From: Calorimonas adulescens
GTDB lineage: Bacteria; Bacillota; Thermoanaerobacteria; Thermoanaerobacterales; UBA4877
Assembly (NCBI RefSeq): GCF_008274215.1
Contig: NZ_VTPS01000002.1
Coordinates: 115,924 to 179,923 of the forward strand
Direction: 5' to 3'
Length of the DNA stretch: 64,000 nt
Position numbers and translations under genes: made by a program. The notes below the pieces were generated by a model. That model was not told the origin of the DNA, made no database searches, and was given only the letters and a program-made list of their open reading frames with translations. This document shows, piece by piece, positions 27,904-37,400 of this stretch. Position 1 is the first letter of the stretch. Each line of letters opens with the position of its first letter.

Positions 27904-28686
27904 CTACCTCTTCAGGTTATTTGTAATGCTTAACATTTCGTCTGCGGTCTGGATTGACTTAGAGTTTACCTCATAAGCCCGCTGAGCCGTTATAAGATTT
28001 ACCATTTCCTGAACAACCTGAACATTGGATGTTTCTAAAAACCCTTGTAGGATATTGCTGGTGGTGTTTGTTTCATCTTCATATAAAGGCTCACCAGACG
28101 CAGCCGTCTGCGCATACAGATTGTCCCCTAATGCCTCCAGTCCATTTGGATTTAAAAATCTTGCTGTGCCTATCCTGGTTATTTCTTCCACAGTGCCATC
28201 GTCATTTTTTACACTTATTATACCTGACTTAGAAATAGATATATTTTTCTGGTTGGCGTCAAAGTATATTTCAGCTCCACTGCTGTCCAGGACAGGATAA
28301 CCATCTGATGTGGTAAGCATGGCTGTATCCCCATCAACGCTCAATTTAAAGCTACCATCCCGGGTGTAGAGTTCCCTACCATTGGGGTCCAACACGACAA
28401 AAAATCCCTCTCCATCAATAGCCAGGTCCAAGGGATTATCTGTCTCCTGGAGGCTACCCTCGCTGAAATCTTTTACCGTCGCCGATGGCCTCACACCATG
28501 GCCCACCATGAGATTGACCGGTCTCCCCTCATCATATGCTAGCTGCTGGTATAAAAGGTCTTTAAACTCTACCCTCTCCTTTTTATATGCCGTAGTATTC
28601 ACATTGGCAAGATTGTTTGATATTGTATCAACGTTAAGCTGTTGGGCCTGCATTCCTGAGGCTGCTGTCCACATTGCTCTTATCAT
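27904..28686 (-). CDS. flgG: Flagellar basal-body rod protein FlgG (FlhP-like)
   Basis: Forms the distal rod of the flagellum. The N-terminal MIRAMWTAASGMQAQQLNVD and SNNLANVNTTAYKK are the rod-protein signature, and the C-terminal helix VQEMVNLITAQRAYEVNSK closes the D0 domain. The ATG at 28686 follows AAGGAGGT and gives 260 residues. The order mbl, then two rod genes, matches mbl-flhO-flhP of Bacillus. Confidence 0.93.
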   Translation of the reverse strand: MIRAMWTAASGMQAQQLNVDTISNNLANVNTTAYKKERVEFKDLLYQQLAYDEGRPVNLMVGHGVRPSATVKDFSEGSLQETDNPLDLAIDGEGFFVVLDPNGRELYTRDGSFKLSVDGDTAMLTTSDGYPVLDSSGAEIYFDANQKNISISKSGIISVKNDDGTVEEITRIGTARFLNPNGLEALGDNLYAQTAASGEPLYEDETNTTSNILQGFLETSNVQVVQEMVNLITAQRAYEVNSKSIQTADEMLSITNNLKR

Positions 28687-28699
28687 CTGTTCTACCTCC

Positions 28700-29434
28700 T
28701 TATACCCTTCCAAGGTCGTTTACTGACTTTTCCAGAGTAGAATCCATAGTGGTTATTACACGCTGATTTGTCTCATATTCCCTCATCAGGTCAATCATGT
28801 CCACCATCTCATTTACAGGATTAACATTGGATGCCTCCAAAAAACCGGACTTTATAATCGGATTTAGCACCGTATTACCCTGTCCCTGGCTTACAAAGAG
28901 GTTATCACCTTCTTTTCTCAAGACTGTCTTGTCTGGAAATTCAAGTACCCTTACAGAGTCGACATACTGCCCGCCTACATATATGCCGCCGTGAGAGTCA
29001 AATGTAATATCTCCCTCCGGCAGGTATATATCTCCATTTGACCCCTGTACCCTGTAGCCTTCACCTGTAACCAAATAGCCATTTGCGTCTCTCTTAAAGC
29101 TCCCATCCCTTGTATATCTCACACCGTTTGGTGACATCACCTCAAAAAAACCATCACCATCGATACTGAGATCCAAAGGATTTCCTGTACTCACAATATT
29201 GGCAGCCTGGAAGTCGGTAAAGATTTCCGCAGGTCTTACTGTAAAAAATAACCTGCCAATAGGAACTGTATTTATCCCCGAGTTAAATATTACTTTTTCA
29301 TCTGCAGCCTCTTCAACCATAAGATCTTTCTTAAAACCTGTAGTATCAACATTTGCCAGATTATTAGAAGCAACATCTAGTTTCCTTGTCTGATTTACCA
29401 TGCTGCCAGCTGCAATATATATCCCGCGAAGCAA
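28700..29434 (-). CDS. flgF: Flagellar basal-body rod protein FlgF (FlhO-like)
   Basis: Proximal-rod component, 244 residues. Start MLRGIYIAAGSMVNQTRKLD, then SNNLANVDTTGFKKD, central blocks YTRDGSFKRDANGYLVTGEG, and the C-terminal helix VNEMVDMIDLMREYETNQR. One base separates it from mbl upstream and its end lies 13 bases before flgG, so it is co-transcribed with both. Confidence 0.92.
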   Translation of the reverse strand: MLRGIYIAAGSMVNQTRKLDVASNNLANVDTTGFKKDLMVEEAADEKVIFNSGINTVPIGRLFFTVRPAEIFTDFQAANIVSTGNPLDLSIDGDGFFEVMSPNGVRYTRDGSFKRDANGYLVTGEGYRVQGSNGDIYLPEGDITFDSHGGIYVGGQYVDSVRVLEFPDKTVLRKEGDNLFVSQGQGNTVLNPIIKSGFLEASNVNPVNEMVDMIDLMREYETNQRVITTMDSTLEKSVNDLGRV

Positions 29435-29435
29435 T

Positions 29436-30473
29436 TTATACCTCCTCTCCCGTTATAATTGCACTCGTCCCAACCCTGTTCTTATTCATATTGTCCAGGG
29501 CATCCAACGCCTTTCCCGTACCTAAAGCAACACATGAAATCGGGTTTTCGGCAATAAACACCGGAATTTTTAAGTTATCCTCCATAAGCTTGTCCAATCC
29601 ATTCAAAAGTGAACCACCACCAGTCATTATAATACCCTTTGTGCTTATATCCGCAGCAAGTTCAGGTGGGGTTTTCTCCAAGACATCATGTACAGCACCA
29701 ACTATCTGAAACACTGGGTCTGATAACGCCTCTAAGGTTTCGTTGCTGCTGATGACAATATTTTGAGGCAGCCCGGTAACCAGACTGCGCCCCCTTATTT
29801 CTACAGTAGATGGCGGATCTTTAGGATAGGCACATCCAACTGACTTCTTTACCTCTTCTGCCGTGCGTTCACCTATCATCAGCTTGTGCTCCTTCTTCAT
29901 ATACTGAATTATAGCCTCATCAAAATTGTCTCCGGCTATCTTTAATGAGGTACTTACCACTGAACCACCGAGGGAGATAACAGCTATATCTGTCGTCCCA
30001 CCGCCTATATCCACCACCATGTTGCCACTGGGTTTAGATATATCCATACCTGCACCTATGGCAGCCGCTATAGGCTGCTCTATGAGATATACCTTCCTTG
30101 CCCCAGCCTGCTCTGCAGCTTCAATAACAGCTCTTCTCTCAACACCTGTAACCTTAGCTGGTATAGCTATCATGACCCTCGGCCTGAAAAAGTTTCTTGA
30201 CCCGCATGCCTTCGAAATAAAGTATCTCAACATTTTTTCGGTTATTTCATAGTCTGATATTACACCTTCCCTTATTGGTCTTATGGCAATTATGTTGCCA
30301 GGAGTCCTGCCTATCATCTTTCGTGCTTCTTCACCCACTGCCAGGACCTTTTTGCTGTCCCTTTCAATAGCAACCACTGACGGTTCCGTGAGGACTATTC
30401 CTTTACCTTTAATATACACAAGGACTGTGGCGGTCCCAAGATCAATTCCTATATCCAGACCCATGCCAAACAT
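29436..30473 (-). CDS. mbl: Rod-shape protein of the MreB/Mbl actin family
   Basis: Bacterial actin that directs lateral wall synthesis. DIGIDLGTATVLVYIKGKGI and VVDIGGGTTDIAVISLG are the phosphate-binding loops, and IGERTAEEVK and PELAADISTKGIIMTGGG are present. The gene order with two flagellar rod genes downstream is that of Bacillus mbl rather than mreB. The ATG at 30473 follows AGGGTGGG; a GTG four codons earlier is possible. 345 residues. Confidence 0.93.
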   Translation of the reverse strand: MFGMGLDIGIDLGTATVLVYIKGKGIVLTEPSVVAIERDSKKVLAVGEEARKMIGRTPGNIIAIRPIREGVISDYEITEKMLRYFISKACGSRNFFRPRVMIAIPAKVTGVERRAVIEAAEQAGARKVYLIEQPIAAAIGAGMDISKPSGNMVVDIGGGTTDIAVISLGGSVVSTSLKIAGDNFDEAIIQYMKKEHKLMIGERTAEEVKKSVGCAYPKDPPSTVEIRGRSLVTGLPQNIVISSNETLEALSDPVFQIVGAVHDVLEKTPPELAADISTKGIIMTGGGSLLNGLDKLMEDNLKIPVFIAENPISCVALGTGKALDALDNMNKNRVGTSAIITGEEV

Positions 30474-30537
30474 AGTATTACCCACCCTTCATTTTATCTC
30501 ATTCTCTATATTCTATAAAACATCCAAAAATCCTCTT

Positions 30538-32022
30538 TTATTTGTAGTTAATTATTCCATCTTTATAGTCTCTCTGGAAGTCTTCCTTCAGATAATCAAT
30601 AAATCTATTTAAAAGGACAGCAGCCTCAGCCCTGGTAAGTTTGTCATTCGGGTTTACCCTGCCCCTACTATCCCCTTGCAGTATATTCATTCTTGTTGCA
30701 ACATATATAGAGTCCCTTGCCCATGATGGTATACTGTCATCATCAGCATAACCTGTTGAATAACCATAGGTGGGTGCAAGGCCCTCTAACCCGGCAGCAC
30801 GTACCAAAATAGTGACGGCTTGAGCCCTCGTCAGAAATTCGTTTGGGCCAAACCTGCGTGGAGAAATGCCATCTATGAGCCCTTTTTCATATACATTCTT
30901 GATATATGGATAATAACTACTGTCAACCGGCACATCATCAAAGGGGGATGCCTCTTGAGTTTGATTCCTAGTCATCCTGGTAGTCCTGGTTGTTGTGGTT
31001 GTCTGAGGTAACATGTCAGTAGCCTTTGACACAGCCATAACAAAATCAGCTCTGGTTATAGGTATGTTTGGATAAAAATACACTGTATCCTTAGGAAAGA
31101 CATTAAGGCTTGAAAGCCTTTCAATATCTCTTTCAGCCCAATGCCCGGATATGTCTCTATAGTCTGTTATATACAATCTCTCTTGAGTAACGGGCTCATG
31201 CAGCGTAAATTCTATGGAGTCAATATTCCTCTTCCTATTGTCAATGGTAATGCCATCGCCTGTATCCTTTATGGTTGGCAGGTTATAGTTGATGACCACC
31301 GTACCATCCTTTTTCTCCTGCATCAGGTAACCACCTTTAAAGCTTATCCATGTAGGGTCGTTTTCTATATAGTCCAGCGTCTTTTCCATCGTATATGAGA
31401 GATACTCATGAAAATTTCCATTCCACTCTATCTTTTCGCTATCATCAGTGCCTTCTCTGGAATAACTGATTGCCTGGCTGATGTCCATGGTCTCGGTAGA
31501 ACCCCAATAGTGGTCATACCCTGTCGTCTTACTGTCTATGTCAACAATAACTTTTCCGAGATTTCTGTTTATAGTATAAATCTTTCTTCCAGTCCAGTTG
31601 CCTGCAAAATAGTCTACAGCCGGCTTGTTGTCAATTACCCGTGACATGCTCAAGGAATAGTCATCCAGTGTATAGGTATCGCTGCCAACCTTTATCGTTT
31701 CGCTATAATTCCTGTCCAAAGTTGAGGTCTCTATGGTCTGGTGTTTTGCGCTATCAAGGTCAACCACCGTTGTAATTGTATAACTCCTCGTAAGTGTAGC
31801 ATTCTTTTCTGTATTTGTAAGGGAGTACCGGTATGAGGTCCTACCCCTGCTGGAGGTGATTTTAAGCGTACCTGTCATTAGTATAGGCTCGCCAGTGATA
31901 AACACATATTCCTGATATTCATACCCATCAGATATGCCGCCTTCTATCCCCGGTACCTGTGCATATGCTACACCTTGAAAAACCATTAAAAAAATTAATA
32001 TAGTCAATACTAATCTGTTCAT
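30538..32022 (-). CDS. Secreted protein with three C-terminal SLH domains (494 aa)
   Basis: Signal peptide about residues 1-22 (LTILIFLMVFQGVAYA). The first 290 residues are a beta-rich region with no family I recognise (YEYQEYVFITGEPILMTG). Three S-layer-homology modules follow: DISGHWAERDIERL, PYIKNVYEKGLIDG and ARDSIYVATRMNILQG, each ending in the TRAEA/TRAQA-type motif. SLH modules bind pyruvylated wall polymer and attach the protein to the cell surface. It is the third gene of an envelope operon, two bases after the preceding gene. Confidence 0.85.
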   Translation of the reverse strand: MNRLVLTILIFLMVFQGVAYAQVPGIEGGISDGYEYQEYVFITGEPILMTGTLKITSSRGRTSYRYSLTNTEKNATLTRSYTITTVVDLDSAKHQTIETSTLDRNYSETIKVGSDTYTLDDYSLSMSRVIDNKPAVDYFAGNWTGRKIYTINRNLGKVIVDIDSKTTGYDHYWGSTETMDISQAISYSREGTDDSEKIEWNGNFHEYLSYTMEKTLDYIENDPTWISFKGGYLMQEKKDGTVVINYNLPTIKDTGDGITIDNRKRNIDSIEFTLHEPVTQERLYITDYRDISGHWAERDIERLSSLNVFPKDTVYFYPNIPITRADFVMAVSKATDMLPQTTTTTRTTRMTRNQTQEASPFDDVPVDSSYYPYIKNVYEKGLIDGISPRRFGPNEFLTRAQAVTILVRAAGLEGLAPTYGYSTGYADDDSIPSWARDSIYVATRMNILQGDSRGRVNPNDKLTRAEAAVLLNRFIDYLKEDFQRDYKDGIINYK

Positions 32023-32024
32023 CG

Positions 32025-34433
32025 TTATTCCTCCCCGCAGACTATCAAAAGTCCATTCAGTGAATCGTCGAGAAGGATATAGAGCTGAGTCCCATTCTTT
32101 ATATCATCCATTGAGGATATCCTTCCATTTTTTATAACTAAAGCATCCTGAGTCCAGACGTATCCCTTTGATGGTCCTGGCGCCCACTTATCTGTGAAGC
32201 TGCTGTATTCCAGCATGTCAGTCAGATTGGCCAGGCTGTTTTTACTCATGGAATCAAACCTGGCAGTGACAAAACGGATGTCATCGCTGTTATCATTGCC
32301 AAATATAACCATACCAATTACCTCGTCACCGTCCATCGCTGCATAGAAATACTCGTTCTCATACACCGGGTGCCTTTCGTACCTGTCATTCAAAAATTCC
32401 TCCGGTGAAATCACCGTGGCATCTCCAAGGCGGTCTATAATATACGTATCATCGCTGATATAGAGTTCCCCTAAGTCACTCACTCTTTTCCAATCATTTC
32501 CATTAAGCTCATACATCTTGTCAGCCTCAAATGTGGTAGAGTTTATATGGTCGATGCGACCCCACACTATCCTTACAGCTGGCTGAGAGTCAAGTACCAT
32601 AACCAGCGGCGCTACATTGCTGCTGCCCATCCTATCCAGCAGGGTAAGGACTGTCTGATCTCTCTCCAGAGAATCAATGGTCACCATCTTGCCATCCTTT
32701 AATATTACACTGCCATCCCCTATATACACATCAGTATCAGGCAGTGTAAACCTGCCTGCCACCTTGTCCACACTGTCTATATCATCAACATATTCTTTCA
32801 TGTGCCCATTTTCTACAACAATTCTATATGCCATTTCTTCTCCATATTCCATCCTTGTAATCACATAGACGTAGTCACCGATATAACTCTGTACATCACT
32901 GCCTGGCATATTATCATCATATATCTGACCTTCTCTCGAAACCGCCAACCTTAAAGATGGTGTATCACTCCATCTAAAATTATCAAACCTCTGTGCATCA
33001 TCCAGTTGAAGTTTATTACCTACAACAGATGATAGCCTGCCTCTGTACAGATAGGCATATTCCATGTTGTCTTCAACCTTTTCTATAGAACTGACAGTAC
33101 CGTCATTATTGAGATAGGCTTTAACCAGGTCACCGGGTTTAACATTGACAGAAACATAGGATGGGATAGGCAAGCTGTTTGTATTTCCACTATCATCCCT
33201 TATCAGTATGTGTCCACTGTCAATTTCCACAACGCTGCCTGAGTAATAAAACCTGCCCGGCTCAGAGTATCCAGGATTTTCAACCTCACCGTTTATGGCA
33301 AGTTCAACAATATCCCCATACTCTTCAGTAAAAGACACATACTGCCCAGGCATAAGCTCGTCCTCAGAAACTCTTTTGCCATCCAGGGTAATGTTCGTAT
33401 AAGGTGTGATCCTGTAGCTTCTTTCTCCAGCATCCGAACGTATATTCACAGTACCCTTATCAGCAGAAATGACCTCCCCATTCTGTATTGATTTACTCAC
33501 CTTTTCATTTCCTAAAACCTCTATGAGGTAAGGTGTATTACCCTTCATATATATGTCTACATTCTGAGAAATTTTAAGTCCATCGGTAACTGAGCTGTTA
33601 TTTAAAACCACAATACCGCGTCTGTCGTCGGTGGATATGGTAAATGAGCTACCGTCATCCGCCCTCATGATGTAGTCAGTGCTGTTGTGTATTATTCCTG
33701 TCACGGTAGCCTTCATCTTTGTTATTCCAAATTTTTCCGGATACTTATCCAGAATCCTTCCCAGTATCACTGCCACCTGACCACGGGTAATCATGCCTTT
33801 GGGGTTAAAAGTCCCTCTGCTATTTCCCACCATTATTCCGTCTTTAAGGACTGGTTCTATAAATGGAATATAGTCTCTATTAAATAAACTGCTGTCGTCA
33901 AAGCTATATGCAAGCTGCTGGTCCATGCCATATGCGGGGGTATACCCCAGTGCCCTGCCTATATATGCAGCGAACTCTTCCCTTGATGCCTTGCTCTTCC
34001 ATTCTTCTGTATATATATCCCCTGGTATAATATAACCCTCATTGGCGGCAGTAAATAAATATCCAACTGCCCATTCGCTTGAGTCTATCATATTTGTGTA
34101 ATATTCGGCTGTCTTCTGGTCTAACATCTTCTGGGCATCTGCTTCTTTCCCGGCCAGTCTCAGTGCAATAGCTATAGCCTCCTCCCTGCTTATCTTTTCC
34201 TCCGGGTGGAATTTTCCGTCCCCTACCCCCTTCAGCAGAGATAGAGCGGTAACTCTGACAGCATCCCGGTAAGACCATGCTGGTATCTTGTCGTTGAATT
34301 TGACACTGTTCAGGAGGAGCTTATACCCCTCAAATCCATAGTACACTGCTCCAGTCGTTGATGCAGCAAGAGCACTTTTAATAGGCGAAAAGAACAATAT
34401 GGCAGCCAGTAAAAAAACACCAAGTCGTCTCAT
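32025..34433 (-). CDS. Secreted protein with three N-terminal SLH domains (802 aa)
   Basis: Signal peptide about residues 1-23 (VFLLAAILFFSPIKSALAA). SLH modules lie at about 50-110, 115-170 and 175-240 (SREEAIAIALRLAGK, SREEFAAYIGRALGY, TRGQVAVILGRIL). The remaining 560 residues are a series of short beta domains with repeated IRSD/GxVxxI patterns (NGEVISADKGTVNIRSDAG), possibly OB- or barrel-like folds, without a recognisable enzyme. Probably a structural surface protein made together with its two neighbours. Confidence 0.85.
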   Translation of the reverse strand: MRRLGVFLLAAILFFSPIKSALAASTTGAVYYGFEGYKLLLNSVKFNDKIPAWSYRDAVRVTALSLLKGVGDGKFHPEEKISREEAIAIALRLAGKEADAQKMLDQKTAEYYTNMIDSSEWAVGYLFTAANEGYIIPGDIYTEEWKSKASREEFAAYIGRALGYTPAYGMDQQLAYSFDDSSLFNRDYIPFIEPVLKDGIMVGNSRGTFNPKGMITRGQVAVILGRILDKYPEKFGITKMKATVTGIIHNSTDYIMRADDGSSFTISTDDRRGIVVLNNSSVTDGLKISQNVDIYMKGNTPYLIEVLGNEKVSKSIQNGEVISADKGTVNIRSDAGERSYRITPYTNITLDGKRVSEDELMPGQYVSFTEEYGDIVELAINGEVENPGYSEPGRFYYSGSVVEIDSGHILIRDDSGNTNSLPIPSYVSVNVKPGDLVKAYLNNDGTVSSIEKVEDNMEYAYLYRGRLSSVVGNKLQLDDAQRFDNFRWSDTPSLRLAVSREGQIYDDNMPGSDVQSYIGDYVYVITRMEYGEEMAYRIVVENGHMKEYVDDIDSVDKVAGRFTLPDTDVYIGDGSVILKDGKMVTIDSLERDQTVLTLLDRMGSSNVAPLVMVLDSQPAVRIVWGRIDHINSTTFEADKMYELNGNDWKRVSDLGELYISDDTYIIDRLGDATVISPEEFLNDRYERHPVYENEYFYAAMDGDEVIGMVIFGNDNSDDIRFVTARFDSMSKNSLANLTDMLEYSSFTDKWAPGPSKGYVWTQDALVIKNGRISSMDDIKNGTQLYILLDDSLNGLLIVCGEE

Positions 34434-34439
34434 GTCTAT

Positions 34440-37400
34440 CTATCTCCCCAAAACAGCATATATACCAGGAGTACTGATTGATGCAGCCTGTGCCTGGCCA
34501 GAACTTATTAGATCCCACTCTCTTTCATCCTCATTGAAGTAGTAGAGTGAAGCCCCATCTGATTCCTTATATACTGGATATATATAGAACTCATTAAAAT
34601 AGTTAATTGGAGAACTCTCACCATCTATATTACGGTTTGCATCAATTAAAAATATGGGCGACAGTGCTCTTTCCCCTCTCTCTATAAATTTTGAGTAGTT
34701 CCCGCGGTCACTTCCTGTAAGCTCTTTAACCGTAAGCACGACGTAATTACCGCTTTGTCTGCTGGATGAATATGAAGTCCCCGCATTACTGTCAAAACCC
34801 TTTAAAGAAAACACTATGCCGGTCTTAGGGGTATTTATTGAAACCCACCTGTCTACTGTTTTTATAAGGTGCTCAGGTATATTTATCTTGAGATCCAATG
34901 GCTCTGACGGGTCCATATCCAGCTCAAACCTGAAATCTCTTTCGCTGTTACCCAGCGTAATTACTGCAGTACCACCAGATATACTCACATGATTCTCATC
35001 CGATGTGTCCTCATAATCACTGCTTGCCTTACTGTCAAAGGTAGTAGCACTGTCTTCTGCAGACTCTGAGATGCCGTACGAGTTTATTGCTTCCAGTTTA
35101 AAATAGTACTGCGTATCTCTATCAAGACCCTTTACATAATACTCATTATCCTCGGTAGTTGCAATAAAGTGATAATCGTCGTCACCTGACTCTCTTGCAT
35201 ATATCTGATAAAAATCAGCGCCTCTTAATTGGTCCCATGTGAGCTTTATGGTGTCTCCGGCAACTGCTTCTGCTTTAAATCCAGTAGGGCTGGCCGGCAC
35301 AGTCTCAATGAATTCAAACCCATCCCTCAATACTGCCTCTCCATATGCGCCGATGTTCTTCACTACTACATCTACCTTGCCTGCAGGATGTGGTGGTGTA
35401 GTTACCTCTATGGTGGTATAGTTTATCCTACTGACATTTTCCGCCTCAATATCATCAAAGAATACCCTTACATCCTCCATAAAGTTATCACCTTTTATTG
35501 TTATCTTCTCTCCACCAAGAGTGGACCCCTGAGAGGGTTCTATGGAGGTAATGACAGGGTTGCTTTCTACATCAAGATAAGTAAAGGCACTCTTCAGCAC
35601 CGCACTGTTATCTCCGTCATTATATACCATTACATCCTGCGGTATCCCTATCAAAGCAGGGTCTCCGGCAGGTGTATATATCCTTATCATGTCGCCATTT
35701 TCAGATATATATTTGATTTCAGCCTCTCTCCCGCCAATATATACCTTCGCATTGGGTCTGAAATCACTGCCATATACAGTCACCGGTGTTCCACCATTTA
35801 TGCTGCCTGATCCAGGATAGATGTGGTCTATGGTTGGATTTGTAAGGGGCTTTATAAATGTAATGGTGCTCTCAGCAATACCACCATCAGGGTTTATCAC
35901 CTGTATCTTTTTAGGCCCTATGGATGACACCTGTGGTACCTTTATAAGTATGCGGCCAGAGCTTATCACATCTATATTATAATCCGTCGGGTTACTGGCA
36001 TTCTCTCCAGGATTCAAGGTAAGGTCTATTGTCCTTGTGCCATCATAGATTCTCACTATGCTCCCCGGGTTTACCTCATTGCCGGCTTCGTCTACAACCC
36101 TCATGGAAAATCCAGAACCGATTATCTCTGCACTTCCACCCGTTATAGGGAGTATCGAAGGTACAATCTGAGCAATTTGCGGCTTTGACTGTATATAAGT
36201 AAACCCGTTTTTAAGGACGGCCAGGCCTGTATCAGGGTTAATAACAGATACATCTACTGGGCCAGCCACTGAATAAGGAGGAGTAATTACAGCAAGCTGA
36301 TTATATTTTACATAATCAACCCTTTGGGCCTTCTGGTTGCCAAAATACACCTCAGGCAGAAGATCGCCATTTTTCCTAAAATCATCGCCATTTATTGTCA
36401 CAAGGTCACCCCCAAAGGCACTGCCTGTATTTGGAGTCACTGAAGTGATTGTTGGGCTGCTTGAAGGCGATACATAATTAAAGCTGTCTATTTTTATGAA
36501 ATTGCCACCATCCTTATTGAGTACCATGACATTCACCTGGCCAGGCCCATGGGGCGGCGTCTTAACCGTTATCACCTGGTTATCCTCATCAAAGCTTATA
36601 ATGTCAGCTTTCAGGCCACCAAAATAAACCTCCAAGTCCTGCCTGAAATCAGAACCTGTAATCTCAACCACTGTTCCACCTTTTGTGCTTCCACTTGCAG
36701 GTGTAATATTTTCAATTTCAGGCTTGCTGTCAGGTATCTGAAAACTAAATTTCACAGAATTGGATACAGCAGTATCAGGATTTTCAACATACACGTCGTA
36801 ACTACCTGCTATTGGCTTTTCATCATCAGGTATAAATGGCATAACAAAGCTTATAGTATTCGGATCCCATACATAGACACTGTCCTCAACCCTATCCAGC
36901 CTGCGTCCGCCCACGATCACTGATGACTGCTCACTGTAGACCTGCCTACCGTCTTCATCCTTTACTGGATTATTGTTTTCATCCATGAGTGGGGTGCTCA
37001 TGACAAAGTCAGACCCTTTTATCCATACCTCTGTACCTTTGCCACCATGGGAAGGCACTATGGATGTTATCTTTGGACTTGTAGTCATTATAGTATACTC
37101 AAACCCATCCTTTACTGTGGCCACAGCGCCCTCGGCATCTCCAGCAGTAAGGCTTATCACCTGCAGAGTCTTTTTGCCTACAGTACCGGGAGGAGTCACT
37201 ATAGAGATCGTACTTCCGGTAGCGCTGCTGACTTTAGCAGGTTCACCATCTATAGTCACATATACACTCTTAGGGAACGTGCCTCCCGTTATGGTAACCT
37301 TCGTGCCTCCCTCCACAGGACCGCGGGAAGGCTCTATCCTATCTACCTTCATCTTATATGTAGGATTGGTATACTTGAACGCAGCCTCCAGTATAGCCTT

